Assembly: GCF_004341505.2 (NCBI RefSeq)
Contig: NZ_SLYP02000001.1
Location: 648,501 to 712,500, forward strand
From: Sphingomonas sp. JUb134
Lineage (GTDB): Bacteria; Pseudomonadota; Alphaproteobacteria; Sphingomonadales; Sphingomonadaceae
Direction: 5' to 3'
Length of the DNA stretch: 64,000 nucleotides
Shown: piece by piece, positions 8,061 through 16,882 of the stretch
How positions within the stretch are numbered: position 1 is the stretch's first letter
Layout: every line of letters begins with the position of its first letter
Translations under genes and position numbers: made by a program
The notes under the pieces: generated by a model
Told to the model about the DNA's origin: nothing
The model's database searches: none
Seen by the model: only the letters and a program-made list of their open reading frames with translations

Positions 8061-8149
8061 TGATTGCCGTTGCTGTGCAGATGCATCCGTGGATCGTTGG
8101 CGGTTCGTCGGCGGGTCCGGTGACCCTCGACGGTCACGGAGGTGCACTC

Positions 8150-9208
8150 ATGCCATATGATTACCACGTCGGTGTCGACTACCACAAAGCCTACACCCAT
8201 CTGGTCGTGCAGGATGCAGGCGGGCAAACGGTCCGATCGGGCCGGGTCAAGAACGATCCGCGCGCGCTGGCCGGCTTCCTGTCGCCCTATCTCGAGAACA
8301 GCCATGCGGTGATGGAGGCAACCCGCAACTGGACGGTCATGTACGACTGGCTCGACGAGTTGTGCGACGATGTCGTGCTCGCGCATCCGGCCAAGGTGAA
8401 GGCGATCGCGGAAGCGAAGATCAAGACCGATAAGATCGACGCGACCATTCTTGCCCACCTGCTGCGCGCCGATCTGGTGCCGGTGGCCTATGTACCTGGC
8501 GAGGCGGCCCGCACGCTGCGCCAGGCGCTGCGCGAACGGATGTTCTACGTGCGGCTGCGCACGATGGTGAAGAACCGGGTCGTGACCATTTTCGACCGCT
8601 ATCCCGAACAGACCAAGCCATTGCGCGAGGTGACGGACCTGTTTGGCAAGGCGGGCCGGTGCCATCTGGCGCTGCTGAGCGTGTCGGAGGTCGACCGCAT
8701 CGAGATCGATCGTTCGGTTGCGTTCATCGACGACATAAACGGTCATATCAAAGCGTCCGAGGCGACGATCCGCGCATTCAGCAAGGGTAACGCCGACGTC
8801 AAGCGGCTGAAGACCATTCCGGGCCTGGGTGAGTTCTTCGCGCGTCTCGTCGCCGCCGAGATCGATGATATCGGCCGCTTCCGCTCGGCCGCGAAGCTGG
8901 CCTGCTATGCCGGGCTGGTACCGTCGACCTATTCGAGCGGGGGCAAGACCTTCCACGGCCGGATCATCAAGGCGGGCAACAAATGGTTGCGGTGGGCCTT
9001 TGTCGAGGCCGTGGCGCCGGCCGTTGCTGCCGACCCCGTACTCAAGTTCGATTACGAGCGCCTCAAGGCAAGCAAGGGCACTAATCGCGCCAAGGTTGCC
9101 GTGGCGCGCAAGCTTCTGACGATCGCCTACCAGGTGTTGCGCGACCAGCGTGATTACGAGCGCCGCGACCCATGCATGCGATCGTCCAACGAATCTCGGC
9201 TGTCCTGA
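8150..9208 (+). CDS. IS110 family transposase
   Basis: A 352-residue DEDD-type transposase. The N-terminal RuvC-like half starts with DYHVGVDYHKAYTHLVV (first acidic residue in GVDYHK) and includes IKTDKIDATILAHLLR. The C-terminal Transposase_20 domain has LKTIPGLGEFFARLVAAEI near residue 225 and the serine region STYSSGGKTFHGRIIKAGNKWLRWAF. I start at the ATG at 8150, preceded by GGAGGTG. In-frame codons upstream lack family similarity. Full length, no frameshift. Confidence 0.95.
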   Translation: MPYDYHVGVDYHKAYTHLVVQDAGGQTVRSGRVKNDPRALAGFLSPYLENSHAVMEATRNWTVMYDWLDELCDDVVLAHPAKVKAIAEAKIKTDKIDATILAHLLRADLVPVAYVPGEAARTLRQALRERMFYVRLRTMVKNRVVTIFDRYPEQTKPLREVTDLFGKAGRCHLALLSVSEVDRIEIDRSVAFIDDINGHIKASEATIRAFSKGNADVKRLKTIPGLGEFFARLVAAEIDDIGRFRSAAKLACYAGLVPSTYSSGGKTFHGRIIKAGNKWLRWAFVEAVAPAVAADPVLKFDYERLKASKGTNRAKVAVARKLLTIAYQVLRDQRDYERRDPCMRSSNESRLS

Positions 9209-9480
9209 TGGTCAATTAGCGGGCCCCGCAGCGCGGGGTCGCGCTCCCAAGGAGAGTGGGAAGCCGAGGCCGAACGCCGATTTGTGACCGGAACCCCAGC
9301 TGGGGATGCGGGGCACGGATTGGAGATTGGTTGAAGAACCAACGGAGACGGGCGCCCGTCTCCGATCAGAGCAACTCGTCCGTACCGGCGCCGGCGGACC
9401 AACGAAGAAACCGGACCCACGAGGATCTGCGCCTGACAACCGACTCAAACCCTCTTGCGTCCTTTCATTGGAGATCGGCC
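9209..9480 (+). ncRNA. structured 3' flank of the IS110 transposase, candidate bridge RNA region
   Basis: A 272-bp stretch without a convincing gene but rich in inverted repeats: CCCCGC-AGC-GCGGGG just after the transposase stop, CCCCAGCTGGGG near 9295, GGTT-GAAG-AACC near 9330, and a perfect 22-bp palindrome (9343-9364) with arms CGGAGACGGGC and its complement. IS110-group elements encode a guide RNA in a non-coding end. For IS1111-like members it is downstream of the transposase. No sequence match supports the RNA call; it rests on position and structure only. Confidence 0.3.
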
Positions 9481-9813
9481 ATGCAAACCAACATCTTTGA
9501 ATCCACCGCCGACGGCTATGCCGGCCGCGTTCGGCTGTTCGGCATCAACGAAGCGATCGTGCTTGTCGCGCTCGATCCGAGCGACGCCGAAAATGCGCCC
9601 GATTACCGCGTCCACCTCGACGACGAGGACGGCCCCGAAGTCGGCGGCGCGTGGAAACGGGTCGGCGAACGCGCCGGTGACTACATCGCGCTTGAGATCG
9701 ACAGCCCGCTATTTGGATCGCCGTTCCGGCCGGTGCTGTTCCGCGCCGATGATGATGGCCGGACGTTCCGGTTGTCGTGGAAGCGACCCAAGCCGCGCGA
9801 TGATCGGAGTTGA
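9481..9813 (+). CDS. DUF736 family protein, second copy
   Basis: A 110-residue DUF736 protein with an N-terminal variation (MQTNIFESTADGYAGRVRLFGINEAIVLVAL), the conserved DYRVHLDDEDGPEVGGAWKRVGERAGDYIALEIDSPLFGSPFRPVLF and a TFRLSWKR end. It is diverged from the copy at 332-631, so this is not a recent duplication. Its start follows a TTGGAG. It lies next to the lytic transglycosylase and relaxase genes, the position usual for the transfer-region DUF736. Confidence 0.9.
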   Translation: MQTNIFESTADGYAGRVRLFGINEAIVLVALDPSDAENAPDYRVHLDDEDGPEVGGAWKRVGERAGDYIALEIDSPLFGSPFRPVLFRADDDGRTFRLSWKRPKPRDDRS

Positions 9814-9816
9814 TCG

Positions 9817-10719
9817 GTGCTGTCCCCGATCATCCCTTTGTTCGCGGAAAGGCCGTCTCATCCCTCCGTCCCGCTCGGTCACAGGCCGGCCGGCGCGCGC
9901 AGCGAAGGTCAAGGGCGGCCCCCGGCCGGCGCATCGCGCGCACCCTTTGCCGGAGCGAGCACGCTGGCAGGCTGGCGGCGGAGCGGGGGCGGGTCGCCCG
10001 CCATGCTCGCGGTCCTGCTGCTGCTCTTGCCGGGCGCTGCGCCTGTCGCCGCGCTGGCGCAGTATGCGCCCGCCGAACGATCGGCCGCGCGCCATCCCTA
10101 TGCTGTCCATGTCGCCGACGCAGCCCAGCACTTCGGCATCCCCGAGCGCTGGATATGGGCTGTCATGCGCGTCGAGAGCAACGGCGACTCCCGCGCGATA
10201 TCGTCGGCCGGAGCGATGGGCCTGATGCAGATCATGCCCGGCACCTGGGCGGGCCTCCGCGCACGCCACGGGCTGGGGAATGATCCCTATGACGTGCGCG
10301 ACAACATCATGGCGGGCGCGGCCTATCTGCGGGCGATGCACGACCGCTATGGCAATGCGACGGCGATGCTGGCGGCCTACAATGCCGGGCCGGGCCGCTA
10401 CGACGAATATCTGTCGCGCGGTCGCCCGCTGCCCACCGAAACGCTCGCCTATCTCGCAAAGCTGGCGGCGATCATCGGCAGTTCGGGCGACAGTCAGCTT
10501 GCCGCCGCGCCGCCATCCGATCCCTTCGCATGGCGTCGTGCCGCGTTGTTCGCGGTGCGACCGGGGGCGCTTTCGACCGCGCAACCGGCTGCCGACCGGA
10601 CGGGATCCGATGCGCAGCCGGAGCGACCGTCCGCCGACCACGCCGAGCTTGTGCTGGCCGACGCGCCCGCGCCATCCAACGGCCTGTTCGTCCCCCTTTC
10701 CGGGCGTTCTCCGCCATGA
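9817..10719 (+). CDS. lytic transglycosylase (VirB1-like)
   Basis: A periplasmic SLT-fold muramidase that would open peptidoglycan for the conjugation channel. The catalytic glutamate is in AVMRVESNGD (Glu120 counted from 9817), followed by AGAMGLMQIMPGTW, DPYDVRDNIMAGAAYLR and AMLAAYNAGPGRY, the standard SLT motifs. The GTG at 9817 gives 300 residues with an odd, proline-rich N-terminus. The ATG at 10003 precedes a textbook signal peptide (MLAVLLLLLPGAAPVAALAQ) and is probably the real start, giving 238 residues. The C-terminal 70 residues are low complexity. Confidence 0.85.
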   Translation: MLSPIIPLFAERPSHPSVPLGHRPAGARSEGQGRPPAGASRAPFAGASTLAGWRRSGGGSPAMLAVLLLLLPGAAPVAALAQYAPAERSAARHPYAVHVADAAQHFGIPERWIWAVMRVESNGDSRAISSAGAMGLMQIMPGTWAGLRARHGLGNDPYDVRDNIMAGAAYLRAMHDRYGNATAMLAAYNAGPGRYDEYLSRGRPLPTETLAYLAKLAAIIGSSGDSQLAAAPPSDPFAWRRAALFAVRPGALSTAQPAADRTGSDAQPERPSADHAELVLADAPAPSNGLFVPLSGRSPP

Positions 10720-10897
10720 GCAGCTCTTGCGCTCTATGGCGTGTTCCCTCGCAGCCTCTCGCAGCGCCGGACGGGTGCAAGGCTCTGTTTTTGAAGGGGA
10801 AGGCTGGAGGGCAAGATAAAGGGCGGCAATGTGCGGAGCCCTTGCGCCTCGGTTGTGGCCTTGATTCTCAAGGCTTTCGGGCATTGCTGCGCAATGT

Positions 10898-10968
10898 GTG
10901 CGGAAATCCCGCACTGTGCGGCGCAGGGCCGAAGCCCGTCGCCATAAGGGTTTGCCGCACATTGCGGC
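10898..10968. other. inverted-repeat cluster before the relaxase, candidate oriT
   Basis: Three small hairpins are packed into 71 bp: GTGCGG/CCGCAC (10898-10914), GGGC/GCCC (10926-10937) and GCCGCA/TGCGGC (10954-10968). The sequence around 10891-10903 is an imperfect inverted copy of 10955-10965. The cluster sits directly before the relaxase gene, where origins of transfer usually lie. I recognise no known nic site. Confidence 0.35.
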
Positions 10969-10978
10969 CTGTCGCGCC

Positions 10979-12709
10979 ATGAGCGGCGACGACGATTTCC
11001 GTATTCGGCCTGGTCGCATCCGCTCGCGAGGAAGCCAGCGGGCGTTGCCGATCATCGTCCAGGCGCTCGCCGCCGCGCAGAGGGCCGGCGGTCATGTCTC
11101 GCGCCGTGGCCGCATCGTCGCGCCGGGCCGCTCGACCTTCGGCCGGGGCCGCGTGGCGAGCGTGCGCGCCACCCACCGGCTCGGGCACCGATCGCGCCAG
11201 GTTATCGTCAAGGCGCGCGTCGTCCGGCACGGCGGCCGCGCCTCCCTCGCCGCCCATCTCAATTACCTGCAACGCGATGGCGTCACGCGCGACGGCGAAA
11301 AGGGCGTGTTGTTCGGCGCGGAGGCGGACGGCCTCGACCGCAACGAGTTCGCGGCGCGCTGCGAGGACGACCGCCACCATTTCAGGTTCATCGTCTCGCC
11401 TGAGGACGCTGAGCAGATGCGCGACCTCAAGGGCTTCACCCGCGAGCTGATGACGCGGATGGAAAAGGATCTCGGCACCCGCCTGGACTGGCGAGCGGTC
11501 GAGCATTGGAACACCGATAACCCGCACGTCCACATCATCGTGCGCGGCGTCGCCGAGGACGGGCAGAACCTCGTCATCTCGCGCGACTATATCCGCGAGG
11601 GGATGCGGGCGCAGGCGCGCGAGATCGTCACCCAGGAACTCGGCCCGCGCACCGACCTCGAAATCCGGCAATCGCTGGAGCGGCAGGTCGATGCCGAACG
11701 CTGGACCGAGATCGACCGCGACTTGTCGCGGACGATGCAGCGCGACGGCGTGATCGACATGGCGCCCGAACCCGGCGTCCGGCCGGACGGCGACCATGTG
11801 CTGAGGACGGGCCGACTGCGCAAGCTGGAGGGGCTCGGCCTCGCCAACGAGATCGCGCCCGGCCAGTGGACGCTGGCGGACAACGCCCAGGCCGCGCTGC
11901 GCGAGCTGGGCGAGCGCGACGACATCATCAAGCGGATGCACAAGGCGATGAGCGACCGCGGCATCGACCGGGGCGCCGGCAGCTACGTCCTTGACGCCGA
12001 TCCGGCTCAGCCCGTTGTCGGCAGGCTGGTCGATCGCGGCCTGCATGACGAGCTGACCGGCAAAGCCTATGCGATCGTGGACGGGATCGATGGCCGCACC
12101 CACCATGTCCAGCTTCCCGACATCGAGGCGACCGGCGATTGCCGGCCCAGCGCGATCGTCGAGCTGCGCCGCTTCGAGGACCGGAAGGGCCGGCAGCGGG
12201 TGGCGCTGGCCGTGCGCTCCGACATGGACATCGAGGCGCAGGTTCGCGCGCCGGGGGCGACCTGGCTCGACCGGCGCAACCTGTCGAGCGATGGCCATGA
12301 TCTCGGCGGCGGCTTCGGGTCTGAGGTGCGCGCCGCGATGGAGGCCCGCGCCGAGCATCTCGCCGACGAGGGGCTCGCGCGGCGGCAGGGCCAGCGCATC
12401 ATCTTCGCGCGCAACCTACTCGACACGCTCCGCCGCCGCGAGCTGGACGAAGCCGCCAAGGACTTGTCAGCCGAGGTCGGCCTGCCGCACGCGCCGTCCA
12501 CGGCCGGGGAGTATGTCGCGGGCACCGTGCGTCAGCGCATCACGCTCGCCTCGGGCCGCTTCGCCATGATCGACAACGGCCTGAGCTTCCAGCTTGTGCC
12601 CTGGTCTCCCTCGCTCGACCGCCAGATCGGCAAGCACATCTCCGGCGTCATGCGCGCGGGCGGCGGCGTCGATTGGTCGTTCGGTCGCGGGCGGGGGCTG
12701 GGCCTCTAA
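10979..12709 (+). CDS. DUF3363 relaxase / TraI-like mobilization nuclease
   Basis: A 576-residue relaxase that would nick oriT and lead DNA transfer. The nuclease half shows VRHGGRASLAAHLNYLQRDGV with a candidate catalytic tyrosine, HHFRFIVSPEDAEQMRDL, and the metal-binding histidines in WNTDNPHVHIIVRG. The C-terminal half is DUF3363, ending SLDRQIGKHISGVMR and GVDWSFGRGRGLGL. I start at 10979 (MSGDDDFRIRPG, family-like) rather than further upstream. The partner coupling protein TraG follows after a 234-bp regulatory gap. Confidence 0.92.
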   Translation: MSGDDDFRIRPGRIRSRGSQRALPIIVQALAAAQRAGGHVSRRGRIVAPGRSTFGRGRVASVRATHRLGHRSRQVIVKARVVRHGGRASLAAHLNYLQRDGVTRDGEKGVLFGAEADGLDRNEFAARCEDDRHHFRFIVSPEDAEQMRDLKGFTRELMTRMEKDLGTRLDWRAVEHWNTDNPHVHIIVRGVAEDGQNLVISRDYIREGMRAQAREIVTQELGPRTDLEIRQSLERQVDAERWTEIDRDLSRTMQRDGVIDMAPEPGVRPDGDHVLRTGRLRKLEGLGLANEIAPGQWTLADNAQAALRELGERDDIIKRMHKAMSDRGIDRGAGSYVLDADPAQPVVGRLVDRGLHDELTGKAYAIVDGIDGRTHHVQLPDIEATGDCRPSAIVELRRFEDRKGRQRVALAVRSDMDIEAQVRAPGATWLDRRNLSSDGHDLGGGFGSEVRAAMEARAEHLADEGLARRQGQRIIFARNLLDTLRRRELDEAAKDLSAEVGLPHAPSTAGEYVAGTVRQRITLASGRFAMIDNGLSFQLVPWSPSLDRQIGKHISGVMRAGGGVDWSFGRGRGLGL

Positions 12710-12840
12710 GGGCAGATCACACGCGCTGCATCAATCCGATCGTGCAGCGCATCGCCGTTGACCACGAGTGCGCAGAGAGTCGGGCCGTGGTCCGGCTATC
12801 GTGTGAATATTCGTCCAATAACGCCGATCGCGCTCGGAAA

Positions 12841-12886
12841 TATAATGGGCCAAACTACGCTACTCCCTGTCTTTCTACGCTAGACT
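12841..12886 (+). promoter_or_regulatory. traG promoter region with direct-repeat operator
   Basis: TATAAT at 12841-12846 is followed by CTACGCTA at 12855 and CTACGCTAGACT at 12875, a direct repeat with a 20-bp period. The same pair with the same spacing, as CTACGCCA, occurs before trbB at 15396 and 15416. Both sites flank the transcription unit that encodes the CopG-type regulator at 14971, the obvious candidate ligand (inference). Confidence 0.6.
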
Positions 12887-12943
12887 TTCCTCCATAATAA
12901 CGGTGACTTGATTTGGTATCCGACCCGCATCGACTTCGATGCC

Positions 12944-14974
12944 ATGTCGGCAACCAAAATCCTTTGGGGTCAGGTCTTCGCGGTCTTCCTGATCGTGCTC
13001 GCCGCCCTGTGGACCGCGACGCAATGGACGGCCGCGGCGCTCGCCTATCAGCCCGAGCTTGGGGCGCCGTGGTTCATGCTCGGCGATTGGCCGATCTATC
13101 CGCCGCCGGCCTTCTTCTGGTGGTGGTTCTCCTTCGACGCCTATGCGCCGGAGATATTCCAGACCGGCGCGTTCATCGCCGTGTCGGGCGGGTTCGCCGC
13201 GATCGTCGTCGCCATCGGCATGTCGGTCTGGCGTGCGCGCGAGTTGAAGAACGCCGAGACCTATGGCTCGGCGCGCTGGGCGACGCGCGGGGAGATCGCC
13301 GCCGCCGGGCTGACGGGCGGCAGCGGCGTCATGCTCGGTCGGCTTGGGCGCGACTATCTGCGCCACGACGGTCCCGAGCATGTGTTGTGCTTCGCGCCGA
13401 CACGGAGCGGCAAAGGGGTCGGCCTCGTGGTGCCGACGCTGCTCACCTGGCCGGGCTCGGCGATCGTGCATGATATCAAAGGCGAGAACTGGCAGCTCAC
13501 CGCCGGCTTTCGCGCCCAGCACGCGCGGGTGCTGCTGTTCGATCCGACCAATGGCGCGTCGGCCGCCTACAACCCGCTGCTCGAAATCCGCAAGGGCGCC
13601 TGGGAAGTGCGCGACGTGCAGAACGTCGCCGACGTGCTCGTGGACCCGGAAGGATCGCTCGAGAAGCGCAACCATTGGGAAAAGACCTCCCATGCCTTGC
13701 TGGTCGGCACGATCCTCCATGTCCTCTACGCGGAGGCCGACAAGACGCTGGCGGGTGTCGCCGCCTTCCTGTCCGATCCCCGCCGGCCGATCGAAAGCAC
13801 GCTATGGGCGATGATGACGACGCCGCATTTGGGCGAGGCGGGCGTCCATCCCGTCGTCGCCTCGGCCGCGCGCGAGCTGCTCAACAAATCGGCCAACGAG
13901 CGATCGGGCGTGCTCTCGACCGCCATGTCGTTCCTCGGCCTCTATCGCGATCCCGTCGTCGCGCAGGTCACGCGCACCTGCGAGTGGCGCATAAAGGATC
14001 TGGTCGAGGGCGAGCTGCCGGTGACGCTCTACCTCGTCGTGCCACCGTCCGACATCTCGCGCACCAAGCCGCTCATTCGCCTCATCCTCAACCAGATTGG
14101 CCGCCGGCTGACCGAGGACTTGAAGGCGCGGCAGTCGCGCCACCGGCTGCTCCTGATGCTCGACGAGTTTCCCGCGCTGGGGCGGCTCGACTTCTTCGAG
14201 AGCGCGCTGGCGTTCATGGCCGGCTACGGCATCCAGAGCTTCCTCATCGCCCAGAGCCTCAATCAGATTGAGAAGGCTTACGGACCGAACAACGCGATCC
14301 TCGACAATTGCCATGTGCGCGTGTCGTTCGCCACCAACGACGAGCGCACCGCCAAGCGCATATCGGACGCACTCGGCACCGCGACCGAGATGCGGGCGAT
14401 GAAGAATTACGCCGGGCACAGGTTGAGCCCCTGGCTCGGGCATTTGATGGTCTCGCGTTCCGAGACCGCCCGCCAGCTCCTCACCCCCGGCGAGATCATG
14501 CAGCTCCCGCCCGACGACGAGATCGTCATGGTCGCGGGCATCCCGCCGATCCGCGCGAAGAAGGTCCGCTACTTCAAGGACCGGAGGTTCACGCAGCGGG
14601 TGATGTCGCCGCCCGACAGCAATGTCGGAGGCGGCCCGCCGCGCCCCGACGACTGGAGCGGCCTGCCGCCGATCGAGGCGCCACCGATGCCCGAACCGAT
14701 CGAGCATGAATCTCCCAAGAAGCCGAAGAAGAAAAAGGCCGCCAAGAAGGCGGATGCTGAGGACGACGCCGCGAACGCGGACCTGCGCCGCGAGCCGGCG
14801 CTGGAGCGCCATATCGACATTGCGCCCACGCCCAGGCCCGCGCCCGCCAATGAGTTCGAGCTGGACGAGCCCGAGCCCGATAGCGACGCGGCGCGGCAGG
14901 CGACGGTGCGCCGCCAGATGCAGCGCGCGGCCCGGCAGGCGTCGCTCGATCCCGGTGATGGCATCGAGCTATGA
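12944..14974 (+). CDS. traG: type IV coupling protein TraG
   Basis: A 676-residue VirD4/TraG-type ATPase that recruits the relaxosome to the secretion channel. Membrane segments lie near residues 7-30 and about 70-95. Walker A is FAPTRSGKGVG and Walker B is LLLMLDEFPALG; QSFLIAQSLNQI lies downstream. The last 100 residues are charged and lysine/proline-rich. I choose the ATG at 12944 (MSATKILWGQ, the usual TraG opening) over a TTG 36 bases upstream. It overlaps the CopG gene by ATGA. Confidence 0.95.
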   Translation: MSATKILWGQVFAVFLIVLAALWTATQWTAAALAYQPELGAPWFMLGDWPIYPPPAFFWWWFSFDAYAPEIFQTGAFIAVSGGFAAIVVAIGMSVWRARELKNAETYGSARWATRGEIAAAGLTGGSGVMLGRLGRDYLRHDGPEHVLCFAPTRSGKGVGLVVPTLLTWPGSAIVHDIKGENWQLTAGFRAQHARVLLFDPTNGASAAYNPLLEIRKGAWEVRDVQNVADVLVDPEGSLEKRNHWEKTSHALLVGTILHVLYAEADKTLAGVAAFLSDPRRPIESTLWAMMTTPHLGEAGVHPVVASAARELLNKSANERSGVLSTAMSFLGLYRDPVVAQVTRTCEWRIKDLVEGELPVTLYLVVPPSDISRTKPLIRLILNQIGRRLTEDLKARQSRHRLLLMLDEFPALGRLDFFESALAFMAGYGIQSFLIAQSLNQIEKAYGPNNAILDNCHVRVSFATNDERTAKRISDALGTATEMRAMKNYAGHRLSPWLGHLMVSRSETARQLLTPGEIMQLPPDDEIVMVAGIPPIRAKKVRYFKDRRFTQRVMSPPDSNVGGGPPRPDDWSGLPPIEAPPMPEPIEHESPKKPKKKKAAKKADAEDDAANADLRREPALERHIDIAPTPRPAPANEFELDEPEPDSDAARQATVRRQMQRAARQASLDPGDGIEL

Positions 14975-15390
14975 CCACGAAGACGCCGCTGTCGGTCTAT
15001 CTCGACCCGGAGCTGATGCGCGCGCTCGCCGCCTATGCCGATCGGAGGGACAAGTCCCGCTCGCTGATCGCCGAGGCGGCCATCGCATCCTTCCTGTCGC
15101 CCGACGCCGATGAGCAGCGCGAGGCCGCCATCGCCAAGCGGCTCGACAAGCTGGACCGGCGCATCACCCGCCTGGAGCGCGACACGGGTATCAGCGTCGA
15201 GATGATCGCGCTGTTCGTGCGCTTCTGGCTGTCGAACACCCCGCCGCCGCCCGAGAGCGAGCGAGCCGCGATGCGTCGCCAGGGCGGCGACCGCTACGAC
15301 GCCTTCATGGATGCGCTGGGCCGCCGACTCGCGAAAGGCCCGAAGGTCAGACAAGAAATTGGCGAGGACTTTCCGCCTCAAGAAGAATGA
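14971..15390 (+). CDS. CopG family ribbon-helix-helix regulator
   Basis: A 139-residue protein whose first 45 residues (PLSVYLDPELMRALAAYADRRDKSRSLIAEAAIASFL) are a ribbon-helix-helix domain. A short coiled segment (AKRLDKLDRRITRLERDTGIS) and a C-terminal acidic tail follow. CopG-type proteins usually repress their own operon. Paired CTACGCYA repeats upstream of traG and just after this gene, before trbB, are likely operators, which would put coupling protein and pilus operon under one repressor. Confidence 0.85.
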   Translation: MTTKTPLSVYLDPELMRALAAYADRRDKSRSLIAEAAIASFLSPDADEQREAAIAKRLDKLDRRITRLERDTGISVEMIALFVRFWLSNTPPPPESERAAMRRQGGDRYDAFMDALGRRLAKGPKVRQEIGEDFPPQEE

Positions 15391-15427
15391 ACTGACTACG
15401 CCAGTTCTTGTATCTCTACGCCAGACT
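15389..15427 (+). promoter_or_regulatory. direct-repeat operator before trbB
   Basis: CTACGCCA at 15396 and CTACGCCAGACT at 15416 repeat with a 20-bp period, matching the arrangement before traG. A GAACTG/CAGTTC inverted repeat (15389-15394, 15402-15407) surrounds the first copy. It lies between the CopG gene and the trbB terminator-like hairpin. Confidence 0.55.
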
Positions 15428-15480
15428 ACGACGCCCGCATTTACTTGTTGAAGCACGGTCTTTTCTGTCTCTCTTGATGT

Positions 15481-15529
15481 GCCCCTGACGCCGGGCGGCG
15501 GTTCGCCCGGCCCTCATCAGGGGCTTTTT
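15481..15529 (+). terminator. strong intrinsic terminator between copG and trbB
   Basis: Outer stem GCCCCTGA (15481-15488) pairs with TCAGGGGC (15517-15524). An inner stem GCCGGGCG (15490-15497) pairs with CGCCCGGC (15504-15511). TTTTT follows at 15525-15529. This is a complete intrinsic terminator ending one base before the first possible trbB start codon. Confidence 0.8.
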
Positions 15530-15530
15530 C

Positions 15531-16517
15531 TTGACCGTCCACCCAATCCGTTCCGAGGCGAAATCACGCGGCGCGCGGATGCTGCGCACGGCGCTGGGAC
15601 CGTCGATCGCGGCCTGGCTCGACGATGCCGCCGTCATCGAGGTGATGCTGAACCCGGACGGCCGGCTGTGGGTCGATCGGCTTGGCGAAGGCATCAGCGA
15701 TACCGGCATGACGTTGGCCGCCGCTGACGGCGAGCGCATCGTCCGCCTGGTCGCGCACCATGTCGGCGTCGAGGTTCACGCCCGGTCCCCGCGCGTCTCG
15801 GCCGAGTTGCCGGAAGGGGGCGAGCGGTTCGAGGGGCTGCTGCCGCCCGTCGTCGCTGCGCCGGCCTTCGCGATCCGCAAGCCCGCCGTCGCCGTGTTCA
15901 CGCTCGACGACTATGCGGCGGCCGGAATCATGTCGGCGGCCGAGGCGGCGGCGCTGCGCGATGGCGTGCAGACACGCGCCAACATCCTCGTCGCGGGCGG
16001 GACCGGCAGCGGCAAGACCACGCTGGTCAACGCGCTCCTGGCCGAAGTCGCCAAGACCACCGACCGCATCGTCCTGATCGAAGACACCCGCGAGCTGCAA
16101 TGCGCCGCGCCCAACCTCGTCGCCATGCGGACGAAGGACGGCGTGGTGTCGCTGTCCGAGCTGGTGCGCTCGTCGCTGCGCCTACGCCCCGACCGCATCC
16201 CCATTGGCGAGGTGCGCGGCACCGAGGCGCTCGACCTCATCAAAGCCTGGGGCACCGGCCACCCCGGCGGGGTCGGCACGATCCACGCCGGGACCGCGCT
16301 GGGCGCGCTGCGCCGCATGGAGCAGCTCATCCAGGAGGCCGTCGTCACGGTCCCGCGCGCGCTGCTGGCCGAGACCATCGACCTGATCGCCGTGCTGGTT
16401 CGCGACGGGCACGGGCGCCGGCTGACCGAGCTGGCCCGCGTCGCCGGGCTCGACCCCGCGACCGGCGACTACCGCCTCGCCCCGCTCACCACCCCCCAGC
16501 CCGGAGACCTGCCATGA
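15531..16517 (+). CDS. trbB: TrbB, conjugation ATPase (VirB11-like)
   Basis: A hexameric traffic ATPase of the VirB11 family, cytoplasmic, powering pilus assembly. Motifs: [20 protein letters not shown] at the N-terminus, Walker [18 protein letters not shown], the Asp box [10 protein letters not shown], and the [28 protein letters not shown] motif (Walker B and His box). The start is uncertain: TTG at 15531 abuts the terminator T-tract, and ATG at 15579 is the alternative. First gene of the trb operon; its stop overlaps trbC by ATGA. Confidence 0.93.
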   Translation: MTVHPIRSEAKSRGARMLRTALGPSIAAWLDDAAVIEVMLNPDGRLWVDRLGEGISDTGMTLAAADGERIVRLVAHHVGVEVHARSPRVSAELPEGGERFEGLLPPVVAAPAFAIRKPAVAVFTLDDYAAAGIMSAAEAAALRDGVQTRANILVAGGTGSGKTTLVNALLAEVAKTTDRIVLIEDTRELQCAAPNLVAMRTKDGVVSLSELVRSSLRLRPDRIPIGEVRGTEALDLIKAWGTGHPGGVGTIHAGTALGALRRMEQLIQEAVVTVPRALLAETIDLIAVLVRDGHGRRLTELARVAGLDPATGDYRLAPLTTPQPGDLP

Positions 16518-16882
16518 CCAAGGACATCAAGCCTATCAGCGCTACAAAGCGCCGCCTGCTCGGCGGCACCATGCTCGACCGCATGGGCCACGCCGCGATC
16601 ACCGCCGCCGGCCTGCTCTACGCGCTCCCCGCACATGCGGGCGGTTCGTCGATGCCGTGGGAAGCGCCGCTCCAGTCGATTCTCGAAAGCATCGAAGGGC
16701 CGGTGGCGAAGATTGTCGCGGTCATCATCATCATAGTGACCGGCCTGACGCTGGCGTTCGGCGATACGAGCGGCGGCTTTCGCCGCCTCATCCAGATCGT
16801 CTTCGGCCTGTCGATCGCGTTCGCCGCGTCCAGCTTCTTCCTGTCGTTCTTCTCGTTCGGCGGCGGGGCGCTGATCGCATGA
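16514..16882 (+). CDS. trbC: TrbC pilin precursor (VirB2-like)
   Basis: A 122-residue small membrane protein, the conjugative pilin. It has a signal-peptide-like N-terminus ending at PAHAGGSS near residue 44, followed by two hydrophobic helices (KIVAVIIIIVTGLTLAFG and IQIVFGLSIAFAASSFFLSFF) with a short GGFRRL loop between them. The size and two-helix design match VirB2/TrbC pilins. TraF (7465) is the expected maturation peptidase. The ATG overlaps the trbB stop and the stop overlaps trbD. Confidence 0.9.
   Translation: MTKDIKPISATKRRLLGGTMLDRMGHAAITAAGLLYALPAHAGGSSMPWEAPLQSILESIEGPVAKIVAVIIIIVTGLTLAFGDTSGGFRRLIQIVFGLSIAFAASSFFLSFFSFGGGALIA

Larger units (their letters stand above)
8061..9480 (+). 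mobile_element. IS110-family insertion sequence (ends not resolved)
   Basis: An IS110-family transposase gene lies between traF and the second DUF736 gene, which are normally close neighbours in this backbone. IS110 elements lack clear terminal repeats and target duplications, and I cannot fix the borders. The coordinates give the maximum span between the flanking ICE genes. The transposase is intact, so the element may be active. Confidence 0.55.

Noticed and set aside
10868..12358. 496-codon minus-strand open frame opposite the relaxase
   Set aside because: The plus strand encodes a full relaxase with the HxH motif. The minus frame has no family resemblance and mirrors codon bias.
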